NCBI GenBank assembly: GCA_020343675.1
Contig: CP070806.1
Location: 158,281-191,249 of the forward strand
DNA from: Phycisphaerales bacterium
GTDB lineage: Bacteria > Planctomycetota > Phycisphaerae > Sedimentisphaerales > Anaerobacaceae
DNA length: 32,969 nt
Direction of reading: 5' to 3'
Under the pieces are notes generated by a model. The model did not search any database. It saw only the letters and a program-made list of their open reading frames with translations, and was not told where the DNA came from. Numbering within the stretch: position 1 is the first letter of the stretch; every line of letters begins with the position of its first letter. The position numbers were made by a program, and so were the translations under genes. This document shows, one piece after another, positions 8,734 to 18,133 of the stretch.

Positions 8734-10455
8734 ATGGCAGCACCACTAACAGAAGTCGAATCACAGGCCATAGAGCTGGCCGCAGAAGCCTTCAAGACCT
8801 TCTGCGAAGATGTCGGCGGCATGTTTGACGTGGCCATGGACTGTGAACAGAAAGAGGTTCGCGCCGAGACCATTGAAGGTCTTAAGAAAAAGTTTAAGAA
8901 ACTGGTTGCAGTCAATGTGGTGCAGTCTGAAGGTTCTTTAAGCGGAACCTTTCAACTTATATTCGACCAGGAGGGATTCTTCACCCTTGGCGGTATCATC
9001 GTCATGCTGCCTGAAAAAACGATTCTGGCCAACAGAAGAGATGCTTCGCTACAGCTTGCTACGAGCATGGTGGACGCTGTGGGAGAGGCGGGCAATCTCC
9101 TGGTCGGCTCCTGGGATCGGGTCTTCCGAGAAGGGCTCAAAGGGCACGGTCATTTCCTCCAGAAACTGCCGGCTTTCATCGGCAAACCGTGGGATGAACC
9201 TGGAGAGAAGATAGGATTGGCCGGCGATGTAGAGTTCGTGTATGTTCCCTACGAAATCACCATCGGTTCCTACCCGGCTTTCAACTGCGGCGTCATCTTC
9301 CCAAAGACTGTCTTCAGTGGAAGCTCCGACTCTGACTCTGAACAAGCCGCCCCGGCGGGGGAAAATCCTCAAGATACACAGGCGACACCCGAGAAAGCCG
9401 GCGCCAAAGAGTCCGATGCGCCGCAAGACAGTGACGGCGCACAATCCAAGCAGAAAGAGCCTAAGGCTGAAGCAGTGCGTCCCCGTGATGAAGCTTCTGT
9501 AAAAGAAGAGGCGCCCCAGACTCAGCCTGAGGATGCCATAGAGGACAAAACCGAACCTGAACAGCCCGCCAAAGATGAAAAGAGCGCCAAGAGGAAATCG
9601 AAGCCAAAACGGCGCGCTGCTGAAAAAGCGCATACAAAAGAGCCGGATGGAAAGGAGGCCGCGCAGAACACGAATGCCAAAGAAGCCGCCGAAGTTGAGC
9701 CCGATTCTCAACAGACCGGCGAAGCTGAGATAGCCGACAGCGAGGAATCTCAGTCGGCGCAGCCCGAGGCCGTTGCTGATCAAAAGGATGCTCCTGCAGA
9801 AGCAGACGTTGTTGACCGGGTTGCCGAAGACGAGAAGGTCCCGTCCGAAGAGAACGAGCAGCCGGTAACGGGCAAAATCTCTGAAACCATCCGGAAGATG
9901 GCTCAGTCCTCTCCTGTGCTGCCGGGCGAGTCCCGTCAGTCTGCGATACCAGAAGGCGCAGTTCTCTGCGCATCGGGCGGACTCCTGTCAATCTGCGCCA
10001 AAGACATTATGAAGGGCCAGGTCACGTGGGCAAGCCCCGACGAGACGGTACAGCAGGCCTTGGCGAAAATGCAGCAGCACGATACAGGCTACTTGACGAT
10101 AGGGCAGGACGGGGTGCTGAAAGGTATCATATCAAGGTCCGACATAACGGGGGCGCTCAGTCCCTACCTGCGATCCATCTTTGCAAAGTGGCGTCGGCCC
10201 CTGGATGACGCTACGCTCAAGATCAGAATCAAGTGGATCATGAGCCGACCGGTTCGCACGGTTAAACCGGAGACGCCGCTGGCAACTATCATGGAAAATG
10301 TGTGCCGGTTTGGCGGATGTGCCCTGCCTGTGGTGGACGACCAAGGCAAAGTGCAGGGTCTGGTAACCGTGTTTGACGTTTTCCAGATACTGCTGAAGGC
10401 CTGTGCGGATATTCCTACCGTGGGCAAGGCGCCTCAGGCTCCTCCATTGACATGA
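8734..10455 (+). CDS. CheX/CheC-like domain fused through an acidic linker to a CBS pair
   Basis: A 573-residue protein. Residues 1-194 look like a CheX/CheC-type phosphatase fold with D114, E118, N121 (DAVGEAGNLL) and a proline at 146, so the motif gap is 24 rather than 22. Residues about 195-409 are a Glu/Ala/Lys/Pro-rich, repetitive, almost certainly disordered linker. Residues about 420-565 form two CBS domains (CAKDIMKGQVTWASP; KWIMSRPVRTVKPE), which commonly bind adenine nucleotides. I know of no standard chemotaxis protein with this arrangement. ATG 8734 is preferred; an in-frame GTG at 8674 would overlap the cheX-like gene by 19 bases and add 20 residues without domain character. Neither start has a strong ribosome site. 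It may tie CheY dephosphorylation to energy state, which is inference. It closes the first che transcript, 191 bases before cheA. Confidence 0.8.
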   Translation: MAAPLTEVESQAIELAAEAFKTFCEDVGGMFDVAMDCEQKEVRAETIEGLKKKFKKLVAVNVVQSEGSLSGTFQLIFDQEGFFTLGGIIVMLPEKTILANRRDASLQLATSMVDAVGEAGNLLVGSWDRVFREGLKGHGHFLQKLPAFIGKPWDEPGEKIGLAGDVEFVYVPYEITIGSYPAFNCGVIFPKTVFSGSSDSDSEQAAPAGENPQDTQATPEKAGAKESDAPQDSDGAQSKQKEPKAEAVRPRDEASVKEEAPQTQPEDAIEDKTEPEQPAKDEKSAKRKSKPKRRAAEKAHTKEPDGKEAAQNTNAKEAAEVEPDSQQTGEAEIADSEESQSAQPEAVADQKDAPAEADVVDRVAEDEKVPSEENEQPVTGKISETIRKMAQSSPVLPGESRQSAIPEGAVLCASGGLLSICAKDIMKGQVTWASPDETVQQALAKMQQHDTGYLTIGQDGVLKGIISRSDITGALSPYLRSIFAKWRRPLDDATLKIRIKWIMSRPVRTVKPETPLATIMENVCRFGGCALPVVDDQGKVQGLVTVFDVFQILLKACADIPTVGKAPQAPPLT

Positions 10456-10554
10456 ATCGACATCTCATGAATCACGACTGAGAGACTGATTCACCCCTCG
10501 CTGTTCGACCCCAAATCCCCTCCCCTGCGTCTGGAAACAAATCTGATATTCTTC

Positions 10555-10582
10555 TAAACACGCCCCCCTCAAATGTCGAAAA
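10555..10582 (+). promoter_or_regulatory. Sigma-28-like promoter upstream of cheA
   Basis: TAAA at 10555-10558, 16 bases, then GTCGAAAA at 10575-10582, ending 64 bases before the cheA ATG. Spacing is identical to the site at 7633-7660, and seven of eight -10 bases match it. The match between two sites, each immediately before a che block, is stronger evidence than either alone. Confidence 0.55.
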
Positions 10583-10646
10583 TACAACTGCAAACTTTGG
10601 GTGTTTGGCAGCAACCTCAGATCGATGGGGCGGTAAGTAGGATAAG

Positions 10647-12698
10647 ATGCAAGAGACCGATAAACTTTCTGAGCTTGTCCATCGGGCAGCTTCTGCGATA
10701 AACGTGTTGAATCCGACGGAGATGTCGGAGCTGGAGAGCCTTCAGACTATCCTCGATGAGATCAGGCAAAATATCACGGGCATGAATGATGGCCCGGACC
10801 CTTGCTCGGCCGGACTCGAACAAGCCAAAGGGACAACATCAGATGCGGTCGAGGCGCTGCAAAAGATATTTCAAAGCGAAGCTGAAGATGTCACCAAGTT
10901 GATTGAGACAATAACGCAGGCGGTAGTTACCCTTCAAAGCTTCACGGATGAACTTGAACAGACGGCCAGCCAGTCAGGTTCGACGCCGGCTGAATACACG
11001 AGCATCGCCGAAGAGGATGTCTCGCTGGTCCTCGATTTCATCACCGAGGCAATCGAACATATCGAATCTGTCGAAGCCGGACTACTGGAACTCGAGAGCA
11101 AGCCCGGTGACACAGAAGTCCTCAACAAGATATTCCGCGGCTTTCATACCATCAAGGGCATGGCGGGCTTTCTAAATCTTGCCGACATAGGGTCGCTGGC
11201 GCACTCGGCGGAAAATCTCCTCGACATGGCCCGAAAAGGCAATCTCGCGTTAGCCGGGGAGAATACCGACGTCGTTCTTGAGGCGGCGGATATGATGAAG
11301 AAGATGGTCTCCGAGCTGAAGGCGTCGGTCGAGGCCAACAAGCCCGTCTCCAGTCCGGAGACGCTGCCGGATTTGCTGGTTCGATTGGATGCCGCTGCGG
11401 AAGGCCGGAATCTCGTCGCTGCTGCCAACAGTCCTCAGGCCCGGCATACAGATAAGCAGTTGGAAAGAGTCCTGGTCGCAAAAAGCGAGCCAAAGATACG
11501 AGATACAACTGCAAAGACACAGATTCGTCCCAGCGATGAGAAAATAAAGGTCAGCATCAACCGACTCGACAATCTGGTCAATATGGTCGGGGAACTGGTC
11601 GTGGCCCAACTGATGGTTACTGAAGAGGCCAATACCACGCTGGCCTCCGACCACACATTCTCTCGCAAGGTCGCTCATCAAAGCAAGATCGTTCGTGAGT
11701 TGCAGCAACTGTCGATGTCGATGCGCATGGTGCCTATCCAGGGTGTCTTCCAGAAGATGGCCAGACTGGTTCGTGACCTGTCCAGAAAATCCGGCAAAGA
11801 CATCAGTTTCAGCACATCCGGCGATCAGACAGAGCTCGACCGGACCGTCGTTGACCGAATCACTGATCCGCTGGTACACATGGTGCGCAATTCCGTCGAT
11901 CACGGCATAGAACCACCCGATGACCGCGGCAAAGCAGGAAAAAACAGCACCGGCCACATCGAGTTGCGTGCTTTTCATGAGGCCGGAAACATTGTCATCG
12001 AAATCGAGGATGACGGCAAAGGCCTCAACAAGGAACGCATCCTGCGTAAAGCTGTTGAGAACGGTGCCGTCGCACCTGAACAGGAATTGAGCGAAGAAGA
12101 CATCTTCAAACTCATTTTCCATGCGGGTTTGTCAACCGCGCAGAAGGTGACAAGTATATCGGGACGTGGCGTTGGCATGGACGTCGTCAAGAAGAACGTT
12201 GAATCGCTCCGCGGCAGGATAGACATCAGTTCCGTGCCGGGCAAAGGCAGTGTCTTTACCGTTCGCCTGCCATTGACCCTGGCCATTATTGATGGCCAGG
12301 TAGTAAACGTCGGAACAAATCGTTATATCATTCCCATAAACTCAATAGCGTGCAGTCTCAGACCCGGCGCCGAACAGATCTCAACCATTCAGTGCCAAGG
12401 TGAGATGGTCAAGGTTCAGGGCGCACTCATTTCTGTTGTACGACTGTACGAGCTGTTCGGCGTTGTCCCGGCCACGAGGGAGGCGACCGAATCCCTGTTG
12501 GTTGTCGTGGAAGACGATGGAAAGAAGTGCGGCCTGCTGGTGGACAACCTGTCAGGTCAGCAACAAGTCGTGATAAAGAGTCTGGGTGACGGATTAGGCC
12601 GCGTCAAAGGAATTTCTGGCGCCGCCATCATGGGCGACGGCAAAGTAAGCCTGATTCTAGATGTCCCCGGATTGATGGAGCTGGCTCGCGAAACCTGA
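10647..12698 (+). CDS. cheA: Chemotaxis histidine kinase CheA
   Basis: CheA phosphorylates CheY and CheB in response to receptors. The protein has 683 residues. An unusual N-terminal extension of about 120 residues, mostly helical, precedes P1, which carries the phospho-accepting H167 (RGFHTIKGMAGF). No P2 domain is recognisable in the linker (about 240-297). P3 dimerisation starts near 298 (KVSINRLDNLVNMVGEL). The P4 ATPase has the N box at N415 (VRNSVDHGIE), G1 near 453-460 (EIEDDGKGL) and G2 near 505-514 (SGRGVGMDVV). The P5 CheW-like domain runs from about 550 to the end. The ATG has only a weak GGAT ribosome site. cheR follows after 20 bases. Lack of P2 may mean slower or less selective CheY docking. 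Confidence 0.96.
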   Translation: MQETDKLSELVHRAASAINVLNPTEMSELESLQTILDEIRQNITGMNDGPDPCSAGLEQAKGTTSDAVEALQKIFQSEAEDVTKLIETITQAVVTLQSFTDELEQTASQSGSTPAEYTSIAEEDVSLVLDFITEAIEHIESVEAGLLELESKPGDTEVLNKIFRGFHTIKGMAGFLNLADIGSLAHSAENLLDMARKGNLALAGENTDVVLEAADMMKKMVSELKASVEANKPVSSPETLPDLLVRLDAAAEGRNLVAAANSPQARHTDKQLERVLVAKSEPKIRDTTAKTQIRPSDEKIKVSINRLDNLVNMVGELVVAQLMVTEEANTTLASDHTFSRKVAHQSKIVRELQQLSMSMRMVPIQGVFQKMARLVRDLSRKSGKDISFSTSGDQTELDRTVVDRITDPLVHMVRNSVDHGIEPPDDRGKAGKNSTGHIELRAFHEAGNIVIEIEDDGKGLNKERILRKAVENGAVAPEQELSEEDIFKLIFHAGLSTAQKVTSISGRGVGMDVVKKNVESLRGRIDISSVPGKGSVFTVRLPLTLAIIDGQVVNVGTNRYIIPINSIACSLRPGAEQISTIQCQGEMVKVQGALISVVRLYELFGVVPATREATESLLVVVEDDGKKCGLLVDNLSGQQQVVIKSLGDGLGRVKGISGAAIMGDGKVSLILDVPGLMELARET

Positions 12699-12718
12699 GC
12701 CGGAAGCTGAGATCTGCC

Positions 12719-13576
12719 GTGGAAACATTAACCGTACATAACGTAGTTCTGACAGAGCGGGATTTTCGCAAGATCAGCGATCTCGTGTACGAACATTGCG
12801 GAATCAATCTGCACGCGGGCAAAAAAGAGCTGGTTCGCGCCCGACTGGCCAAGCGGCTCCGTCATGGCAACTTCAGAACCTTTTCGGAATACATGAGGCA
12901 CGTCCTTGAAGACACAACAGGAAAAGAATTCTCGATACTCATCGACTCGCTCAGCACCAATCTGACAAGTTTCTTCCGTGAAGGACAGCATTTCGATTTT
13001 CTGCGGAACAAATTCCTGCCGTCGCTGATGCAGCGCAAGCAGGAGAAGCACGATTTTAGAATCCGCGCCTGGAGCGCCGGCTGCTCGTCCGGGGAAGAGC
13101 CTTACTCGGTCGCGATCACGCTGTTGGACACCGTCCAGGGCCGCGGCCGATGGGACGTCAAAGTCTTAGCCACGGACATCTCTACAAGTGTGCTCGAGGT
13201 GGCCAGGACCGGCATCTACGACAAGCAACGCGTAGAACCCGTCGCGCCCATGCAGAGACAGAAGTACTTTCGAGTCTCACGCAAGCAGAACCAGAGGACA
13301 TTCGAGGTCAACCAGATCTTGCGAGACGTCGTGATCTTCAAGTATCTGAATCTGATGGGAAGCTGGCCGATCGACACGCGCAACGGCGGACTGGACTTCA
13401 TTTTCTGCCGGAATGTGATGATATACTTCGATAAACCTACGCAGAGGCGCCTGGTGAACCGCTTCTGGGATGTACTGAGTTCGGGTGGAATTCTGTTCAC
13501 CGGCCATTCCGAATCGTTGACGGGCATCGAGCACAAGTTCAGATATGTCCAGCCGACGATTTATGCTAAACCGTAG
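12719..13576 (+). CDS. cheR: Chemoreceptor glutamate methyltransferase CheR
   Basis: CheR methylates receptor glutamates using S-adenosylmethionine for adaptation. The 285 residues match the usual family length. The N-terminal helical domain contains SLSTNLTSFFRE, which matches a conserved CheR stretch. The SAM-binding motif is AWSAGCSSGEEPYS (117-130), and FCRNVMIYFDKPTQRR and LFTGHSESL follow near the C-terminus. The start is GTG at 12719, chosen because it gives a normal N-terminus; the ribosome site is poor and translation may be coupled to cheA 20 bases upstream. The receptor at 2239 ends with a candidate CheR-docking sequence. cheD begins 9 bases after the stop. Confidence 0.95.
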   Translation: METLTVHNVVLTERDFRKISDLVYEHCGINLHAGKKELVRARLAKRLRHGNFRTFSEYMRHVLEDTTGKEFSILIDSLSTNLTSFFREGQHFDFLRNKFLPSLMQRKQEKHDFRIRAWSAGCSSGEEPYSVAITLLDTVQGRGRWDVKVLATDISTSVLEVARTGIYDKQRVEPVAPMQRQKYFRVSRKQNQRTFEVNQILRDVVIFKYLNLMGSWPIDTRNGGLDFIFCRNVMIYFDKPTQRRLVNRFWDVLSSGGILFTGHSESLTGIEHKFRYVQPTIYAKP

Positions 13577-13585
13577 AGGTCGTTT

Positions 13586-14071
13586 ATGTCGAAGAACAGG
13601 GTAATTATCAATGTCTCGGAGGGTCGGGTCTCCAACAATCCCATGGACATCCTGGCCACCTATTCACTGGGTTCGTGTATTGGCGTCTGCTTGTATGACC
13701 CCGTGGTGCACGTCGGCGGTCTGCTTCATTATCAGCTTCCAAGCTCAGTGATGGACGCCAAACGGGCCGAACAGAATCCAATGATGTTTGCCGACACCGG
13801 CATGAATGTTCTGATACGCAAGATGCTGGCCCTCGCGGCAGACAAGAAGCGAATGCAGGTCAAGATCGCTGGTGGAGCTTCCATGGACAGCGGGCCCAAA
13901 GGCTTTGATATCGGCAAACGCAATCATTTGGCCATCAAGAAGATTCTGTGGCAGAGCCGTATGTTCCTCGACGCAGAGGAAATCGGGGGCTCGTCAGCTC
14001 GCAATCTGTACATGAACGTCGCCAACGGCACCGTCACGGTCAGGTGTAACGGACTGGAGAAGGCCCTGTGA
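13586..14071 (+). CDS. cheD: Chemoreceptor glutamine deamidase CheD
   Basis: CheD deamidates receptor glutamines and in many bacteria is controlled by binding CheC. The 161 residues are normal length. The catalytic residues line up as T25, C31 (LGSCIGVCLYDP) and H48 (GGLLHYQLP); their spacing of 6 and 17 equals the triad T21, C27, H44 known from Thermotoga maritima CheD. GAGGT lies 5 bases before the ATG. It sits between cheR and the second cheY. No classical two-motif CheC is present in the window; one of the CheX-like proteins might take the CheC role, which is inference. Confidence 0.95.
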   Translation: MSKNRVIINVSEGRVSNNPMDILATYSLGSCIGVCLYDPVVHVGGLLHYQLPSSVMDAKRAEQNPMMFADTGMNVLIRKMLALAADKKRMQVKIAGGASMDSGPKGFDIGKRNHLAIKKILWQSRMFLDAEEIGGSSARNLYMNVANGTVTVRCNGLEKAL

Positions 14072-14112
14072 CAGGGGTCGTGTGAACGTTAACACTTTTA
14101 AAGAGGTGTATT

Positions 14113-14490
14113 ATGGACATGAACGTATTGATTGTGGACGATTCATCGTTGACTCGCAAAGCGATACGGCGAATCGTTGACATGATTGGCCTGGACATCA
14201 ACGAGGTCTTTGAGGCGGAAAACGGCGTGGAAGCCCTGAAGATTCTCAACGAAGCACACATACAACTCGTGCTCGCGGATCTGAACATGCCTGAGATGGG
14301 CGGCATTGAAATGATCTATCACATGAGAGGCAATGAGGCAACACGAGATATTCCGGTGGTTATTGTCTCGACCGAATCCAGCACAACCGTCATCGAGGGA
14401 CTCCTCGCCGACGGAGCAAAAGACTATCTGCACAAGCCGTTCACGCCGGAAGAGTTCAGGGAAGTTTTGACACGTACTGTTGGAGTGTGA
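14113..14490 (+). CDS. cheY: CheY-type single-domain response regulator (second copy)
   Basis: A 125-residue receiver domain with D9/D10, phospho-acceptor D56 (LADLNMPEMGG), S86 (VSTESS) and K108 (HKPFTPEEF). It has no output domain. It is similar throughout to the first CheY, with the same residue numbers for all key positions. AAGAGGTG precedes the ATG by about 6 bases. The next gene, CheX-like, starts 3 bases after its stop, so this CheY and its probable phosphatase are translationally close. Two CheYs usually mean that one contacts the output and the other acts as a phosphate sink or serves another output; which one is which cannot be told here. Confidence 0.95.
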   Translation: MDMNVLIVDDSSLTRKAIRRIVDMIGLDINEVFEAENGVEALKILNEAHIQLVLADLNMPEMGGIEMIYHMRGNEATRDIPVVIVSTESSTTVIEGLLADGAKDYLHKPFTPEEFREVLTRTVGV

Positions 14491-14493
14491 ATC

Positions 14494-14943
14494 ATGATTG
14501 AAACAAACACGATGCTTACCGAAGCCCTGGTGCAGGCGCTTGAGACCATGGCGTTCCTGACCAATCTGCCGCTTGAAGCCGATGGGGTCGCGCCCGAGAG
14601 TGCCGTGCTGGCTCAAATAGGCTTCACAGGCCCGAAAACCGGAACCATTCAAATACTCGCGGGGATGGACTTCGCCAAAGTCCTTGCCGAGAACATCGGC
14701 GCTCTTGAGGGAGTGGACGATGAGACGGCATTCGATGCCATGAAGGAACTCTCGAACGTCACCTGCGGCTTGCTTCTTCCCATGATTGGCTCCTCGCCGG
14801 CCGATGTCTTCGACATGACCATTCCGACTATCCAGAGCGGACAGGCATCGCCCGGATGGGATGAGTTCACCGCCCGAGAGGACTGCCGCCTGCTGAACAT
14901 CGAAGACTTTCTGGTCGCCGCCCGGTTGACGATGAAAGAATGA
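14494..14943 (+). CDS. CheX-like CheY-P phosphatase (second copy)
   Basis: A 149-residue CheC/CheX-type protein. The phosphatase signature is complete: D81, E85, N88 (DAMKELSNVT), then exactly 22 residues to P111 (TIPTI). Only one copy of the motif is present, as in CheX. GGAG lies 8 bases upstream of the ATG, inside the end of the second cheY. The close spacing to that cheY suggests it dephosphorylates that protein. Because CheD lies two genes upstream and no classical CheC is seen, a CheC-like CheD-regulating role is also possible. Confidence 0.82.
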   Translation: MIETNTMLTEALVQALETMAFLTNLPLEADGVAPESAVLAQIGFTGPKTGTIQILAGMDFAKVLAENIGALEGVDDETAFDAMKELSNVTCGLLLPMIGSSPADVFDMTIPTIQSGQASPGWDEFTAREDCRLLNIEDFLVAARLTMKE

Positions 14944-14965
14944 AGAACCTAAAAGGAGATGCTGT

Positions 14966-16409
<1,444 letters not shown>

Positions 16410-16461
16410 GCTCCTCGAATCTCAGAGTCGATCTTGTCCGGTTCTGGTGCGAACGCCTCTT

Positions 16462-17415
16462 TCAAGCTCGCCACGGACGCTGTCTATCGATGGTCCCCGA
16501 CAATATGTCCTTGGCAACGAGAACATCCTCTCTGACCTGGAAATCAAACATGCCTGCACAAATGAAATCGGCCCCTCCTTCGTAAGCATATTTGAAGGCA
16601 TCGCTCGGATGGATAGCCCCGGCAGCCATCACCTTGTAGGCAATCCAGGGCTTGTCCACCGTCTTCATGAATTCGATGGTCTTCTCGGGAGTCTTTGACC
16701 AGATGTTATCGTGATCGGGCTGTCTGTTGGCCGACCAGTACTTGTGGCTGTGGAGGGTCTTCATGTAGAAATCGACGCCGACCTTTTCCCGTTCACACGC
16801 GATGGGAACGTCCACGCTGTGGCCCCCCACGCCGGCGACGGCTCCGTTTTGTTTGATGAACTCGACGGCCTTCGCCAGAAGGTCCACGCGGTTGTTGGCG
16901 ACGCAGGTGTCTGCAACGCCGCCGTGCACATAGACCCCGACGGCGCCGCTGTCGATGGCGGTCTTGGCCTCACTGAGCGGGTCGCTCGACGGCATCTTGA
17001 CCTGGGCGATCCACTGGAGCTTGCCGCCTCTGTCGTTCCAGTATTTGTTGATGATGCGGATACAGTGCTCGTCGAGCCGCAGAATGGCGGTGTTCATACC
17101 GACCTCCTCGCAGATCTCGAACGTCTCCATCACCTTGTCATCGGTGAAGTACTGCCTGAGCAGGCTCGATACGTAAATCAGGTCCCGGCTGTGGGCAAAC
17201 CCGCTGATCAGATTGCCCCCGCAAAAGATTCTACTGATAATGAGGTTGCCGATTTTCCCCGTTGGAAGGCCCTGAATAGAGTCACCTCGCGCAACGACCG
17301 GTCTTCGCGCGCCGGCTGCCAGGAGAGCTTTTTCCTCAAAGCTCAGGGCCAATCCCGCGGTGGGGACAATCAGGGACTTCTTCAGGAAACCGCGACGATC
17401 CAGATTATCTGACAT
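16462..17415 (-). CDS. Tat-signal protein of probable TIM-barrel type, function unknown
   Basis: A 317-residue protein. The N-terminus has a twin-arginine signal (DRRGFLKKSLIVPTAGLALSF), so it is probably exported folded. The body shows alternating strands and helices with short glycine ends (GVYVHGGVADTCV, GAVAGVGGHSVDVP, GADFICAGMFDFQ) that suggest a TIM barrel. Planctomycetes have families of such exported barrel proteins, but I do not recognise this one and name no reaction. AGAGGTGA is 5 bases before the ATG. It is the last of four minus-strand genes, 129 bases after the flavin reductase-like gene. Confidence 0.6.
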   Translation of the reverse strand: MSDNLDRRGFLKKSLIVPTAGLALSFEEKALLAAGARRPVVARGDSIQGLPTGKIGNLIISRIFCGGNLISGFAHSRDLIYVSSLLRQYFTDDKVMETFEICEEVGMNTAILRLDEHCIRIINKYWNDRGGKLQWIAQVKMPSSDPLSEAKTAIDSGAVGVYVHGGVADTCVANNRVDLLAKAVEFIKQNGAVAGVGGHSVDVPIACEREKVGVDFYMKTLHSHKYWSANRQPDHDNIWSKTPEKTIEFMKTVDKPWIAYKVMAAGAIHPSDAFKYAYEGGADFICAGMFDFQVREDVLVAKDILSGTIDRQRPWRA

Positions 17416-17544
17416 AATTCACCTCTCAATACGAACTCAAGCTAAACATAAGCAATCATACAAAATATCTCACAGTCTGTCCAGACCGCCAAGGCCAAGA
17501 ATTTTAAGTTCATGTAAGGTTTTGCACGACACTTCGGCCATATC

Positions 17545-18105
17545 TTACGTTTGTTCTGCCTGTTGAGCTACGACTGTGCGGTTCATCAGGCCGTACTTGT
17601 TCCCGCCGAGGTAGTGCAGTGTGTGAAACTTCTCCGGAATCCACCTGCCGTCAAATAAATCCTCATCCGCTGCTGCTCGAACGACCTCACAGATAAGCAA
17701 ATCGTGCGTTTGCATCTCGAAAATCTGCACGACCCGGCATTCCAGATGGGCCGCACACTCTTTGATCAGAGGCGGTTGGACCAGTTGGGCAGCCACTGGG
17801 GTCAGCCCGCTTTCTTTGAACCTGTTGCGGCCCCGGCCCGTCCCCTGGCCGACGCGATGAGCCTGTTCCAGCAATTCCTGGCCGGGGACGTTGATGACCA
17901 GCTCATGATTCTGCTTGATTAGCTCGTAAGAATATCTGACGTGGCTTATCGCCAGCAGGATCAGACACGGATCGGCGCTGTTAACGGGCGTCTGCCAGCT
18001 AAAGGTCATCACATTCGGTCGTTCCATGGTTCCGGATGTCACCATCACCACGCAGCCCGGCTCGACAAGCCACTTTGCCTTGTTCAATTCCACCTCTTTC
18101 TTCAT
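17545..18105 (-). CDS. Flavin reductase-like FMN-binding protein
   Basis: A 186-residue protein of the flavin reductase-like split-barrel family. Such proteins bind FMN and reduce free flavin or serve as small oxidoreductases. The family start is visible: PGCVVMVTSGTMERPNVMTFSWQ, followed by the H-x-S/R-x-T/S-type region ISHVRYSYELIKQ and ELVINVPGQELL. GGAG lies 7 bases before the ATG. It begins 28 bases after the Ser/Thr kinase gene, so it is probably in the same transcript, although its chemistry has no obvious link to the kinase. The electron partner cannot be told from context. Confidence 0.8.
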   Translation of the reverse strand: MKKEVELNKAKWLVEPGCVVMVTSGTMERPNVMTFSWQTPVNSADPCLILLAISHVRYSYELIKQNHELVINVPGQELLEQAHRVGQGTGRGRNRFKESGLTPVAAQLVQPPLIKECAAHLECRVVQIFEMQTHDLLICEVVRAAADEDLFDGRWIPEKFHTLHYLGGNKYGLMNRTVVAQQAEQT

Positions 18106-18133
18106 TCACGCACTCCATAAAAATATCGGTATA

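Noticed and set aside
9049..9783. Leu/Phe-rich minus-strand open frame of 244 codons
   Set aside because: Mirror of the Glu/Lys-rich linker of the CheX-CBS fusion; the apparent membrane-like character is a codon complement effect.
11250..12122. Minus-strand open frame of 290 codons
   Set aside because: Opposite the conserved CheA P3 and ATPase domains; no motif and no ribosome site.
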